Origin: Fistularia commersonii | Lineage: Eukaryota > Chordata > Actinopteri > Syngnathiformes > Fistulariidae | Direction: 5' to 3' | Assembly: GCA_037954325.1 (NCBI GenBank) | Contig: JBBMNZ010000007.1 | Location: 13,927,001 to 13,991,000, forward strand | Length of the DNA: 64,000 nt | Part shown: one piece after another, positions 1 through 10,970 of the stretch | Position numbering within the stretch: the stretch's first letter is position 1 | Layout of the letters: each line of letters begins with the position of its first letter | Made by a program: the position numbers and the translations under genes | Notes under the pieces: model-generated | Seen by the model: only the letters and a program-made list of their open reading frames with translations | Told to the model about the DNA's origin: nothing | The model's database searches: none

Positions 1-908
1 ATAGCAATGAACTGGTCAGCATAATTCAATAAGACAGCATGGAGGCGGAATTCAATGCAGTAGCGGGTCATAAATTGTTTTGAGGTAGAGGCACACTGGA
101 GGCCGAGAGGGGGTCAGTTTCAGCCAAACAACATATCAGAAGTTCGCAATCATAATTGTTTTTAGTGACAATTACTTTAAAAAAAGAAGCCTCCTCTGCT
201 TGTTCCGAGACCAATTTAATTTCTAGAATCGGATTATTCAGTTTTCACGGTTTTGTTTTTGTTAGTTTTGGGTTTTTTTTTTCCACAGAGAAAAACAATT
301 CTTATTAAGTCTGGAACACAAATAATCAGGATTCAAGGATGGTCGATGGCCTGACCTGCTCCCCCGCCCACATTTATGCTTATGAAATTAAACCAATTTA
401 CTTGAGAAGGCTCGCGCAGAAAAACTCCATTATATCTTTGATTGACAGCACAGACAATGGCTTCTGTTTCAAAGGTAGAAATATCTGATGTTGTCACTGA
501 AGGGAGGTTGCTGGAAAGAGTTCTCTTTAGGACATGAACATCACCATGGCTGAATACTCTTGTGTTGCAGCTGCTGGATGAATGCTAGGTGTTGATCCTG
601 GAACAGTTATAGCCCAGTACTATTAGGTTAGGCCCTTTAGAAAATACAATATTTTGTGTTGATATCAAATAACGGTTGAAACATGCAATGTACCCATGAC
701 ACATAAAGGGGAACACTAATGATAATGATTCATCATTTTCATGATAAAAGGAACAATGAGCAAGGAAACAAACCAAAGGAAAATTTGGCAGAAATTGAAC
801 ATTCGATAGGTAACATATTAGTGTTTGTCACAGCAGCTTGGATTGTCTTGTAGAAAGGTTCTAGGAGATTATCTTTAGAAGAGACCTGGACGTTATGATT
901 GCTTAATC
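1..908 (+). other. lrig2: lrig2 intron, upstream part
   Basis: This is non-coding sequence upstream of the first visible lrig2 exon, and I infer it is intron because the exon at 2821 starts mid-codon after a splice acceptor. I see no exon, RNA gene or recognisable repeat here. The first bases give no readable LRIG-type peptide in any frame, so the preceding lrig2 exon must lie outside the window. Confidence 0.55.
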
Positions 909-2666
909 CAGGGGTGTCAAACTCAATTGCGCAGGGGGCCAAAATTCAAAACACACTTTAGGTCCCGTTATACTGCAGCTCAATCAGTTCTGCACAGGTG
1001 CAGTTTCCACATCGACGGCAAATGGGTTGCAAGCAACTCAAAACTCTTTTTTTTTGAGCTTCAAAGTCACTAAAGTTCTGTGCGAACTCAGGGCATAGTG
1101 CGCTCAGTTTATCAGCAAAGTGAGTTTTTGGGAACACTGTTGTGCCGACTTGGTTCAACATTACTTGGCTACAGGGAAAGCGAGGCAAGTTGCACAGTTG
1201 CATTTGTGTCTCCCACAAAAGCAGCTTCACTTGAAATGCCTTCACTGCGTCATACATGTCAGTGATCATGGGATCACGTCCCTGGAGCTGCTAATTTAAG
1301 GCGTTAAGATGAGCTGTTATGTCAGCCAGAAACGCCAACTCACACTTCCTCTTTTCATCCCTCAAAATGGTTGAATCTTTTCCTTACTGTCCATGAACTG
1401 ACAGATTTCGTTTCTGAGCTCAAAAACTTTGTTGAGAACTTTTCCCTGACTTGGCCAATGCACCTCTGTATGATAAGGAATGCCGGCAAACTCTGAATCT
1501 ATCTCCTGCATAAAAGACCAAAACTGCTGGTGATTTAACCCTTTAGCCCAAATAAAGTTTACGGTTTGCGTTACAGTGCTCATTACATGATCCATCTTCA
1601 GGACTTTGCCACATTGCGCTTCCTGGTGTATGATGTAGCGATATGTTAACTCACCAGTACAGTTCTCCTGCAACTTCACTCCCATCCTCCCCACTAGTCC
1701 ACTTTTTCCACTGCACATAGCCAGTGCTCCATCAGTTGTAAGTCCAATAAGTTCGTTCCTAGGTAGTTTCATGTCAGTTACACTTTGAAAAAAGTTTTCA
1801 AAAATGTCTTTTCCAGTCATTGTCCTGTGCATCGATGTAATGTTCATTATTTCCTCTGTAACATGCAAATTGGAGTCCGCTCCACGGATGAAGATGGCTA
1901 ATTGTGCAGTATCAGTCATGGCCATAAAGTCTTTGCTTTTTTCACTCAACTGTGTTCTAAAATCAGTGGGCATCTCGCAAATTCAATCAGCAACCGTATT
2001 TCTACTCAGGCTCATACTTGCCAGCATCTCCTTTTTGTCTGGACATGAGACGCCAAACACTTAGATAATGCAGCTCTTCAGGAATTCTCCCTCGGTAAAT
2101 GGCCAGGCTGATTTGGCGATCTCCTCTGCTATGATAAGACTTGGTTTCACAGCAGCTTCACTTTGTGATCTTGCATGAGTAAAAAACATTTGCTGAAATG
2201 CCAGATTCTTCTTTAACTCTTCTGCTTTCTGTAGCTTCAGCTCTGCATCCAGGTCTTTCAGGTTATCCTTATGTTTTGTTTCATAGTGCCGTCTCAGATT
2301 AAATTCTTTGATTACAGCCACATTTGCTCCACAAATGAGACACACTGGTTTACCAGCAATGTCAGTAAACATATATTCAGCCTCCCATCGGGTTTTTAAA
2401 AGCTGTTTTAAGTATCAGCTTTTCTCTTTGTCATCGTAAGGGGCTATCTTCGCAATAACTGACAGCAACAGAAGCTAGACTTGATTGATGCGGGAAAAGC
2501 GCAGCAAGGCAGCTGAAGTGTTGCATTTTGGGATCTGTAGTATTGTGTTATCAGTGCTTCATATCGACAGACCATTAATATCGATAATGTAAAATGATCT
2601 TACAAGCCGGATATGATTACATGGCGGGCCAGATGTGGCCCGGGGGCCTTGGGTTTGACTCGTATG
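909..2666 (-). mobile_element. Decayed hAT transposon (GTF2IRD2-like/Charlie group) with TSD
   Basis: The element starts at 909 with CAGGGGTGTCAAACTC, a Charlie-type hAT terminus. It ends at 2651-2666 with a sequence matching the reverse complement of that terminus at 11 of 16 positions. The flanks are an 8-bp duplication, gcttaatc at 901-908 and gtttaatc at 2667-2674, one mismatch apart; 8 bp is the hAT target-site length. Transposase fragments fill the minus strand between the ends. It sits in an lrig2 intron, its right end 154 bp before the exon at 2821. The broken reading frame and diverged ends indicate an old, inactive copy. The subterminal motif gggccagatgtggcccg recurs in another hAT-like scrap near 36.97 kb. 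Confidence 0.85.
960..2372 (-). pseudogene. Broken hAT transposase, GTF2IRD2-like
   Basis: Three minus-strand blocks read in order. Block 2372-2061 has a zinc-finger-like N-terminus with CLIC and an HYETKH pair, typical of the BED-like finger at the start of these transposases. Block 1973-1362 is the RNase-H-like core, with TAQLAIFIRG, LIGLTTDGALAMCSGKSG, then KGLNHQQFWSFMQEIDSEF. Block 1269-960 is the C-terminal dimerisation part, with MITDMYDAVKAFQVKLLLW. The blocks are separated by stops and frame changes, including an in-frame TAG at 1293-1291 between A-L-N and Q-L-Q-G. The short stretch that should hold the first catalytic acidic residue before TAQLAIF is collapsed. The last tens of residues of the family are also missing, because the element terminus follows directly after YNGT. 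It cannot encode an active transposase. A domesticated host gene is possible in principle but unlikely given these breaks. Confidence 0.85.
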
Positions 2667-2674
2667 GTTTAATC

Positions 2675-2820
2675 CCTGACACGATGATGTCTGCATTGAC
2701 AAAAAATGTAGCTTTGAGGTGAACGTGCCGAAGCTACTCAGTAACAATGTCACATAAAGCGCCAAATAGATACAAGAAAAGATTTTTGTCATTCGCAAAC
2801 TGCCTATCTTCTCTACCCAG
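2675..2820 (+). other. lrig2: lrig2 intron end with splice acceptor
   Basis: The short stretch between the hAT element and the exon ends in a pyrimidine-rich tract and acceptor, tatcttctctacccag, with the AG at 2819-2820. Splicing here leaves two bases (GT) to finish a split codon before the frame G-A-G-P-L-V-I-C-S-D-C. Confidence 0.7.
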
Positions 2821-3090
2821 GTGGGGCTGGCCCACTGGTCATCTGTTCCGACTGTTACGACAACGCCAACATCTATTCTCGCACGCGTGAGTACTGCCCC
2901 TATGCCTTCTTGGGGGAGGACGATCTTTTGGACAAGACCCTCCCGGTCCTGAAGGGGAGCTATGGTGAACGCATCCAGCACGAGGACGCGACCCTGGAGA
3001 TTCTCATCAGTAACCAGGACTCCTCAGTCTTTCTCCCCTCACATGACAAAAGGCTGAGCTGCCACCCACCTCTGGAGCAGTATACTAATA
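2821..3090 (+). CDS. lrig2: lrig2 penultimate coding exon (cytoplasmic tail)
   Basis: LRIG2 is a single-pass membrane protein with an extracellular leucine-rich-repeat/Ig region and a cytoplasmic tail, and it modulates growth-factor receptor signalling. This exon codes for part of the tail. The frame beginning at 2823 reads GAGPLVICSDCYDNANIYS followed by RTREYCPYAFLGEDDLLD, which I recognise as the signature of the vertebrate LRIG2 tail (ICSDCYDNANIYSRTREYCPY in the human protein; established knowledge). There are no LRRs, Ig domains or membrane segment here; those lie upstream, outside the window. The exon is 270 nt, entered in phase 1 after acceptor ...ctctacccag and left in phase 1 at donor GTGAGG (3091). 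That phase matches the next exon exactly. Reading on through the donor meets a TAA at 3102, so unspliced RNA would end four residues into the intron. LRIG1 and LRIG3 are less likely because the NANIYSRTREY run is LRIG2-like. Confidence 0.92.
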
Positions 3091-4553
3091 GTGAGGCAAC
3101 ATAAATACCCTTTTTCCACATGTGTAAACAATCTAAAAGTATATTTATTTAGTCTGTTAAACAGAACATCTTCTTGTGTTTCTTTGCATTTGCTGTAAAT
3201 TGGACCTTCCATTTGTTGAGATTCATGTGCTTTGGCCCTCTGATAATAGGATGGGATGGAAGAATGTTGCCTTTGTGAGATAACCATATTCTGTTAACAC
3301 TTGAGAAAAGCAGGATAAAACTGGTAGCCGCCTACATTTAAAACAATAGGTATTAAGAGCAGTATTATTTGCTATATGGACCACTTGGGGGCAGCAGTGA
3401 GAAGCTGTAAACAAAAAGTCAGGAGAGGACTTAAAACCTTGTTTTCCATTTTGCTCTGTAAACAGCAGCCTGCCGTATGACACCATTATGGTGAGATTCA
3501 CCATAAAGCACAAAGCTACAGGCTAAATAAAAAAAAGAAACCCCACAACACATGAGCTTCATTTCTATGAAGCCTCACAGAGACAGAGAGAGACGCAGAA
3601 TCAGGTGAAAAAGTCTTTCAGAATCAGTCCACCTAAGGCCAAGTAGACTTTTTTCAGAAACGATCACATTCGAATCACTGCCTCTTCCCCACAATGGTAG
3701 ACAGAACAAACGTGTGTTATCTTTTGGGGTTGGATTTCATTTCTCTCCCCTGAAATATTCTTAAAATACCTCGTGTGTGTTAACACCACCAACCCAAACT
3801 CTTTTATATTGTCTCCGCGTCCCCTCTGAGTGTATTTGTACCGCTATGCAGAATGCAGCACAGTGATGTATAGTCTGTTGGCTGTTTATTTATTTATTCC
3901 CTGTCAACACAAACCTTTTGAACTGGGAACAAAATCGACTGCGCACTGGTTGAATATTAACGGTCTTGATAAAACTCATTTTTTCCAGAGAGGATCCTCC
4001 CCCAAGGACCTTCCATATTTGCAATCTTTTTTTAAGTTCATAATTCTTATGAGCATTGGTTTAAAAAAAATCCTATATTCGTCAGATGTGAAACAGAGAC
4101 TGCAACAGATTTTTCTAGCAGGATAAATTTGCAGCTATAATGACAGAGCTCTGTCGCAAAATTCAAATATCCCAGATGTGGCTCCCTTTTAAGCTAGGAC
4201 CCAGCTTGCCAGGGGGAAGAGGAAGGGAAAATAAACCAATCCTTGAAAATTGAAGTTAACGTTCCATAACAGATCAGATTGTTTAGATGACTAGATACAA
4301 AAGGCAAAAGCGACTGAGGAAAAGGTGGCCATGGATGCTTTACAATCGGAAAAAAAGTACTTATAACAGTGGTTTTTCAGGTGAAAACAAACACAGATCT
4401 CTGTGCATAGAACCTGAATTGAAAGGATCAGGGTTCAACTTAAAGTTTGACCCAGGGCCTATTTAAAAATACATTAAAGAAAAATCACTTTACCAGTTGC
4501 AGGACAGTTCTTGCATAGTCCTTTAAATTATTCCTCCCTTGCTGTTGTTGCAG
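3091..4553 (+). other. lrig2: lrig2 last intron
   Basis: The intron is 1463 bp, starting GTGAGG and ending ttgctgttgttgcag. The boundaries were chosen because they join two phase-1 exons into a continuous LRIG2-like tail. I see no repeat family, RNA gene or extra exon inside it. Confidence 0.75.
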
Positions 4554-4783
4554 ATTCTCTCAGCAGGCCGTTCTGGGGAGAAAGGGATGATGCGTCATCG
4601 CAACATCCAGCGGGCTCCTCACAGCGCCCAGTGACTGTATACAGGACACCTCCTCTGCCTGCCACTGCTGACGGCGCAGAGGAGCACAGTGAAGCAGAGG
4701 CCTGCTTCCCAGCCCAATGCACACAGACCCACAGAAGTGCCTCTAATAGGACTAACCCTCAGGACCATTCCTCTCCCACATAG
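4554..4783 (+). CDS. lrig2: lrig2 terminal coding exon
   Basis: This exon starts after acceptor gttgttgcag (AG at 4552-4553). Its first two bases complete an Asn codon begun by the A at 3090, then the frame reads SLSRPFWGERDDASSQHPA and runs to TAG at 4781-4783. SLSRPFW corresponds to the TLQRPVW that follows the same junction in mammalian LRIG2. The rest (GSSQRPVTVYRTPPLPATAD onward) is a low-complexity, Pro/Ser/Thr-rich tail that is poorly conserved in the family, so similarity fades after about 20 residues. No catalytic or membrane feature is present. The exon supplies about 75 residues and the stop codon. The call rests on position, phase match and the short RPFW-type motif. Confidence 0.85.
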
Positions 4784-5023
4784 AAATCCCAACAGTCCTT
4801 CCACGGTCTGCCTCTGACATCTTGTTGCTGCATCCCTCCCCGTCACCCACTACCTCCTCACATTCTGCCAAAGATGCTCTCTCGTATGTTTACATTCCCC
4901 CCTCTCACTCAAGAGGACATGCCCGATGATTCCGTTGTGGAAAGACGGCGGCTGGATAAACGGACCAGAGATCAAAGTGACCTCCACATCTGCAGGACCA
5001 CTACCCCCTTCTCTCTCTCTTGC

Positions 5024-5026
<3 letters not shown>

Positions 5027-5082
<56 letters not shown>
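5027..5082. repeat. (CA)28 microsatellite
   Basis: An uninterrupted CA dinucleotide run of 56 bp lies in the presumed lrig2 3' UTR. It creates long His-Thr or Val-Cys shadow frames on both strands that are not genes. Confidence 0.97.
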
Positions 5083-5084
<2 letters not shown>

Positions 5085-5934
5085 CCACTCTTCTCTTTCT
5101 GGAGAAGGCTATGAATGAATGTATGCTTCAAAGAGCCATGTTGGATGCTGCCAAGAGAGAGTGCACAGTAGCGTCTCCACGCGCTCTCTCTGCCGCTGCC
5201 GGGGGGATGTCCAGCGTCAGCGGATGTCACACTCGTCATTTCAGGTACAGAAACCTGTTGGGGGCAGCCGACATGACCTCAGTAGGAATCCCTTGACCTT
5301 CCCTTTCTAAGTGGGCTAAAGGAAAAAAGTGGTTTCATGTAAGGAGGAATTCCCTCACCAGCAGTAAGTGGTCATTGAAGGAACCTTGAGAGCCCACATT
5401 CCCTCAAGTCTTCCCTTCCCTTTCTACATGTTGTGGTTTGCAAATCCCACAGACAGTGACACCAAAACATGGTATATAATACAAACTCATATGAATATAT
5501 CCTGTCCCATCATCACCCTGAGCTCAATTTTGTGTTTGTATGTCAAACGCAGTAATTCTCTTTCTTTGTTGTTGTTCTATTTGTTATGATAGGCAGTTTG
5601 GGGAGAGTTGAATTTTTGCACATGTGACAATCATGGTTTTAGTGGCTGATGTCTAATGGTTGTCTATTGTATGGCCTTTCAATCAAGCATTCTCAGCAGC
5701 CTCCAGAGGGTGATATTGTTTTCTATATATAAATATGTGTACAGATGCACTGATTTGTGTTCCCTTGTCATGTCTCACAGGCACTTAATTTAATGGTGAA
5801 AAACTGAAATATGCAGTGTGCATGCCATTTTACATTGTGAGGATTTATCATCACAGTTTTCCCTCCAAAAGTTCATCATTCTTCCATAGATGTCGCTAAA
5901 GGCTTTCACTTGTAACTGTGAAAAAATCAGAATG

Positions 5935-6054
5935 TAGTGTGTGTGTGTCTGTGTGTCTGTGTGTCTGTGTCTGTCTGTGTGCGTGTGTGCGTGCGTGCGT
6001 GCGTGCTTACGTGCGTGAGAGTGAGAGTGTGTCTGTGAGAGTGAGTAAGAGAGA
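5935..6054. repeat. Imperfect TG/GTGC/GA-rich tract
   Basis: A run of gtgtgtct, gtgcgtgc and gtgagagt units lies in the presumed lrig2 3' UTR, an imperfect compound microsatellite. Confidence 0.85.
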
Positions 6055-7691
6055 CCAGGCTGTTAAACTATTGAATTCTGTGTCCAACTAGTTTTGTCTC
6101 TGCAAGGTTCCAGATTTAAGCTGCAGTAAATTGAAAACATCTTTTTTTTTGTTTTGTTTTGTTTTTTTAATCTTAAAATCTTTTCCATTTCATGTAATAA
6201 TGAAACTACTTAATTCAGAAATAGGTATAAATGTCATTTATGTCAAACAGCTGCAAGCTTCTGCTAATTGTACTGTTTTCAAGGTGTCTGCTTTCACATG
6301 GCTTTAAGGATTTGAAAATGAAACAGTTCAGTTTCTGATGTAAAGGAAGTCATCTCGGGATTGATTTCACAAGTTGTCCTTAAGAAGAAAAAAGAAAAAC
6401 TCGTATTATTGCACTTCAAAGATGGTCAGTGATTGTGACTCAGAAATATCAAATTTGTTTGCTGATGTACCAGTTCTTCTTGGGTATGTTTTTTTTTTTG
6501 TTTTGTTTTATATTTCCATTATGATGGTAATTGGTACTAGGTGCCTTTTTTGGTAATCTAAGAAAGGACCTGTCATGTTCCCTCTTCCTGGTTGGTAGTA
6601 GTACACTGAGTGTAGCCTGAATGGGCATGGGCTTGGCCAAAGGGGAAAAAAGGAGCATTGTGATTTTCAAGAGCCCTTTTTTCAGATAATTGGTTATTGG
6701 TGTAGCAAACATACAGAAAAAATACAGCATCCCTTACCTGAAATTTATGCAAGGGGGGGGGGGATTTCTGGTAAATCGTACCTGATATTTGTTTATTTAG
6801 TAGTTTCACTAAATAGAGGCTATGCCTCATTGATAATGGGTGTCAAGAATTGTTATTGTCATTTAATGATGAAGTGGATTAGATGGCGGGAGGGGTGGGG
6901 AAAAATAAATAAAAAATCAGTCTCCTGGCGTATATAGTACATTGGGTACACGTATCAAGAAAAACGATCCACTGCCCTTGTAGAGAGCAGATCTGGGAAA
7001 ACTTGACGCTCCGTTTTCAATTTAATGTCCCAATAACTTCTTTTGTGTCATCATGTTCATCCTTCTACCCCCTCCAAGCCTTGGATATGAACTGCATGTC
7101 ACACTCTCCTTGTGATTTGTAACCCTCCCACCCCACCTGCCCAGTTATATTTGCCATAATGGACCCAGCTCATTCCAAACGCACTTAAATGAATTTGCCA
7201 CCAGGAACTGGTATCTTTTTCAGAAGTGTAGAACATAGACTACGTTTGCTTCCTTACATTTCTACAGCTTTTAAACACCTTCCAGCTATGGAGGAAACGC
7301 ATTGTTATTGTCCCTTGACGTTTTTCTCCTGACTCTCAGGAGAGTTTGATTTCACGCTCCCGCGCAATTGAGAAATTCAAATGAAAATGCGCGGGCTGAT
7401 AATTTTTCCTCACAGACTTGTGTGTCTGGGGGGGCCAATGCACCACACTGTCAAGTGCATTTTAATTGTCTTGTTCTGAGTCAGCACCATTTTTCTTTTT
7501 TGAATTCATTTCTTTAAACCAAAGTTAAGCAGTAAATGCCCTCACAATATCCATTGCTGCCTCTTGTTTTTTGCATCATTGAAGTTTTTTTTTTTTTTGT
7601 GCATTTTATAGTCCGTCATACTTTTTGTTTTTCTGTACATTCTGTAAAGCATGTGGAAAGAGCCTTTTTGTTATGTAGCTAATATTCAAAT

Positions 7692-7697
7692 ATTAAA
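7692..7697 (+). promoter_or_regulatory. lrig2: Candidate polyadenylation signal ATTAAA
   Basis: ATTAAA is the commonest variant of AATAAA. It is followed about 15-40 bases on by a GU-rich stretch (ggtttctgtgtgtgact), the expected downstream element. This is the best candidate for the lrig2 mRNA 3' end. Confidence 0.4.
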
Positions 7698-7715
7698 CAT
7701 GGATTGTTATAATTT

Positions 7716-8456
7716 GGTTTCTGTGTGTGACTCACTGCCCTTCACATGTAGATTTTATGAAAAGTAACTCATTCTGTATTATTTTAGTTCCCTTATTCTG
7801 AAAACTCGGATGGTTTAAACAGACACTGAAGCGGCAGATCTATGCCTGATATTTGCCCATGACTCTTAAATTCATGACCCTTTTCAGCTCTGTATAGAAC
7901 CCTCAGTGAGACGGCGGGAGAGCAGGAAGACAACTCTGAAAAAATAATCTCACGGGGCAAGTGATGGAGGGAACATGAACCGTCAGATTTCCACGCTCAG
8001 CATGGGACACATTTACACAGTGCCACAGCCGCAATCTGGATTTAGTCTCATCAAGCCGAAACAAACCAGCTGTTTCTCAGCAGCATCGGACAGTAACTAA
8101 GGATACTTAGATCAGTTGTGTATTTAACATTTTCAGGTACTTCAATGTGTCATTTAATATTAGAAAGTTTTGGCTAATTTTCTGATTTTCTCTAGATGAT
8201 GGCAGTTTTCCTCATGTATTTCACTGACTTAAATTGCCGCTGTTATTTTTTCAAAAGGCTTTTTTATAGTGTGTTTAAAACATACGGTACACTTTTGTAA
8301 TTACAATTTTACAATTCAACCATTGCTGATCTATAGCTCAACTCTTCATCAAGCATCTGCAACATTAAGATATTTTAATAGATATTTTTCAATGATAATT
8401 TTACAATTTAAAATGGCACTGGAGCACAGTCTGCATATTGGTTTCTTTTAATGATT
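7716..8456. other. Intergenic, nothing recognised
   Basis: Sequence between the presumed lrig2 3' end and the nested transposon. I see no ORF, repeat family or RNA gene here. Confidence 0.5.
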
Positions 8457-9290
8457 ACATTGGAGAGAACAAGTACAACAGGACGACTGCACTGTATTGA
8501 GGGGAGGATGGATGGGGCCACCTATCGCAAAATCTTGGCCAACAACCTCCTTCCCTCAGAAAGAGCCTTGAAGATGGGTCGTGGCTGGGTCTTCCAGCAT
8601 GACAACAACCTGAAACATACAGCCAGGGCAACTAAGGAGTGTCTCCGTAAGAAACATCACAAGTTTCTGGAGTGACTAAGCCAGTCTCCAGACCTGAACC
8701 TAATAGAAAATCTTTGGAGGGAGCTGAAAGGTTGGAATGGGTGCAGAAAATTGTCAGGGGTACTATGCGATAGAAGACTATTGGCCAGAATGAAAGGAAA
8801 GGTGTACAAGACAGTAGTGAGACCAGTGATGCTGTGTGGCCTAGAAACAGTTACAATGACAAAAAGACAGGAGGCAGAGCTAGAGGTTGCAGAGATGAAG
8901 ATGCTTAGGTTCTTTTTGGGAGTGACCAGGATGGATAGGATCAGGAATCAGTCTATCAGAGGAATGGCACATATTAGAGGTTTTGGAGAGAAGGTCAGAG
9001 AAGCCAGACTGAGATGGTTCGGTCATGTACAAAGGAGGGCTAGTGAATATATTGGTAGACGGATGCTGAATTGGAGCTGCCAGGCAGGAGGTCCAGAGGA
9101 AGACCAAAGTGAAGATTTATGGACGTAGTGAGAGAGGATATGAAGGTAGTTGGTGTGAGAGGGGGGGATACAGGGAATAGGGTTGGATGGGTTGGATAGA
9201 GTTAGACTTTCCCCTTAAGGGAAAAGCCGAAAGGAGAAGAAAAAGACTCACAGCTACCTGACTGAGTACCTATGATAAAAATTAAAGACC
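8457..9290 (+). mobile_element. Internally deleted Tc1-like transposon, split by a LINE
   Basis: The left end acattggagagaacaagta matches the Tc1 terminus seen intact at 41432-41450 (acagtggggagaacaagta) at 17 of 19 positions. After a deletion the transposase C-terminal half is readable: [20 protein letters not shown], then [13 protein letters not shown] with the second catalytic Asp, then SQSPDLNLIENLWRELKG with the catalytic Glu. A TGA replaces the usual Pro after FLEW (8674-8676). A LINE follows directly from about 8731. Beyond it, gtacctatgataaaaatta at about 9267-9285 is the reverse complement of a stretch just inside the left inverted repeat of the 41.4-kb element (from about 41504), so it belongs near this element's right end. 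Further right the match is lost. Confidence 0.75.
8731..9245 (+). mobile_element. 5'-truncated RTE-type LINE, reverse transcriptase C-terminus
   Basis: The plus-strand frame reads CDRRLLARMKGKVYKTVVRP, then LCGLETVTMTKRQEAELEVA, then EMKMLRFFLGVTRMDRIRNQ and LRWFGHVQRRASEYIGRRML. This is the C-terminal end of a fish RTE-like non-LTR retrotransposon polyprotein. The 3' end, ccttaagggaaaagccgaaa followed by ggagaagaaaaag, is the purine-rich tail of this family. It is a typical 5'-truncated insertion placed inside a Tc1 copy. Near-identical tails occur at 18.5 kb (same strand) and 61.8 kb (opposite strand). Confidence 0.82.
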
Positions 9291-10295
9291 TCTTAAGATC
9301 CAGTTTTCTGAAAATCCATTGGTCTCCAGTCTTTATATTCAAGTCAAGATGAATATCTTGGTTCCAGTTCCTGAAATTAAAATGAAACCGTTTTCTTTTG
9401 TCAAAAACATCATCCCTAACTTCAAACTATTGGGTTTAGCTGTTTATAAAAACAATACTTAAATAGTCCACTTTCAAAAAGTGGAACTATCAGGGGGCAA
9501 ATACGTCACTTGACTTTCTTGAAGTGTATCTTCACCAAAAGTGTGAGCTAAACACACTTATGCTTTTCCATGTACATTCTAGTGGATTCTGTTAAGTACA
9601 TAAAACGTGTCCCTTCTTATTTTCCAGTTTAAAGAAAGTACTCCAAGAGCGCACTTAAGTAAAAGTGCAGTTTGTTTTTGGACGTCCCCTTCACTGATGG
9701 GTTCACATGAAGGATGTGATGATTCAAGCCCTTGACTTATTCATTATACTGCGACAGTTAAAACACAAACTTATCTTTCATCATACCTGAAGGAGAAGAT
9801 ATTTCATAAATACTGCAGGTGACTCCCTGATATTGGCTCATAAAGTAAACAAATCACACTGGAAGCTGTGACATACAGTGCAACCACCTGGTGACTCAAC
9901 ACAACCAAAACCGCCAAAATACATCTAGCTGCATTCAATTAATTTTGGCAAAAGCAGCAGAGTCATTTCATTACATTGGGCATGTAAATGAAAAAGCTCA
10001 TCAGATGAAATGCATGAACATGAAATAAAGACGAAAGTGCAGTGTCTTCTTGTAAAATCTAATTTACAGAACGAGTACAATTAGAGTATTAGTATTTCCT
10101 TCCAAGATTGTATTTATTACTTACTTAAATAATAATTATGCACATATGTACTGTTTTTACTATTTCTCTGCAAGCCTTCCACCATACCATTGCTATTTGC
10201 CTGGTATGAAGGAAGTGTCACCACATCTTTACAACGAACATGAAAATGAAAATTTTGAATCTGCCTTGCCTTCAACAACCCTGTCTTGCCACGAC
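9291..10295. other. Intergenic, nothing recognised
   Basis: AT-rich sequence with no ORF, repeat family or RNA gene that I can identify. Confidence 0.5.
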
Positions 10296-10303
10296 ATAAT
10301 AAC

Positions 10304-10336
<33 letters not shown>

Positions 10337-10376
10337 TATAATAGTAATAATAATAATAATAATAATATATATATAT
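10296..10376. repeat. (AAT)n microsatellite ending in (TA)n
   Basis: About 23 mostly perfect AAT units with two interruptions, then a short TA run. Confidence 0.95.
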
Positions 10377-10489
10377 GTCAGGCTGCAGCAGAATCTCTAT
10401 CTATAGACACAGACATACAATATATATATTTCTGTGTACCTATATACATATAAATAAATTAATCAATAAAAGTTACAGAAGTTGGCATC

Positions 10490-10640
10490 AGATGTAATAG
10501 ACTCCTTTAAACAGATGTGTTTTGAGTTGTGATTTGAAGAGAGGGAATGAATAGTTATTTCTGAGTTGGGGTGGAGTCTGAGTAGGGGACTGACAGGTGT
10601 ATGGAAGAAGCGGATCTGAGGGAGCGGAAATGTTGTGGGA
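10490..10640 (-). mobile_element. LINE C-terminal scrap, L2-like
   Basis: The minus strand reads LRNNYSFPLFKSQLKTHLFK. It resembles the last residues of L2/CR1-group LINE polyproteins in fish (a leucine- and arginine-containing stretch, then FKS-LKTHLF). It is only about 150 bp and degenerate, so the clade is uncertain. Confidence 0.45.
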
Positions 10641-10680
10641 AAATAATAATATTGAATAATAGTAGTGATGCATTTCAGTG

Positions 10681-10970
10681 GGCGGCGCGGTGGTGCAGTA
10701 GTTTCAGGACTTAGCTATTCGAAGGACCTTGGTTCAATTCTGACAGGGAGCCTTTCTGTGCGGAGATTGCACATTCTCCTCGTATCTGCATGGGTTCCAC
10801 TAACAGTCCAATATTTTGGGAAAACATTGGCCTGAATGAATGAGTGAATAATTGTCTGCCTTTATATGTGACCCTGCGATTGTCTGGTGACCAGTCCACC
10901 TCTCACCGGATGACCGCTGGGATAGGCTCCAGCATTCCCCGTGACCATAAGTGCAGGATAAGTAGCAGAC

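Larger units (their letters stand above)
4784..7715 (+). other. lrig2: Probable lrig2 3' UTR
   Basis: About 2.9 kb follows the stop before the first good cleavage context. It contains a (CA)28 tract and a TG-rich tract, and no ORF I can assign. An earlier pair of overlapping AATAAA hexamers at 6904-6913 could give a shorter form, but the sequence after it is not GU-rich. The extent is inferred from signals only. Confidence 0.45.

Noticed and set aside
2559..2981. 140-codon minus-strand frame overlapping the lrig2 exon
   Set aside because: It is the antisense shadow of the exon plus intron and hAT end, with no family resemblance.
4850..5296. Overlapping open frames of 129-140 codons on both strands around the CA repeat
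   Set aside because: They are kept open by the CA tract, which has no stops in most frames. The peptide is mostly Thr-His or Val-Cys, and the region is 3' UTR.
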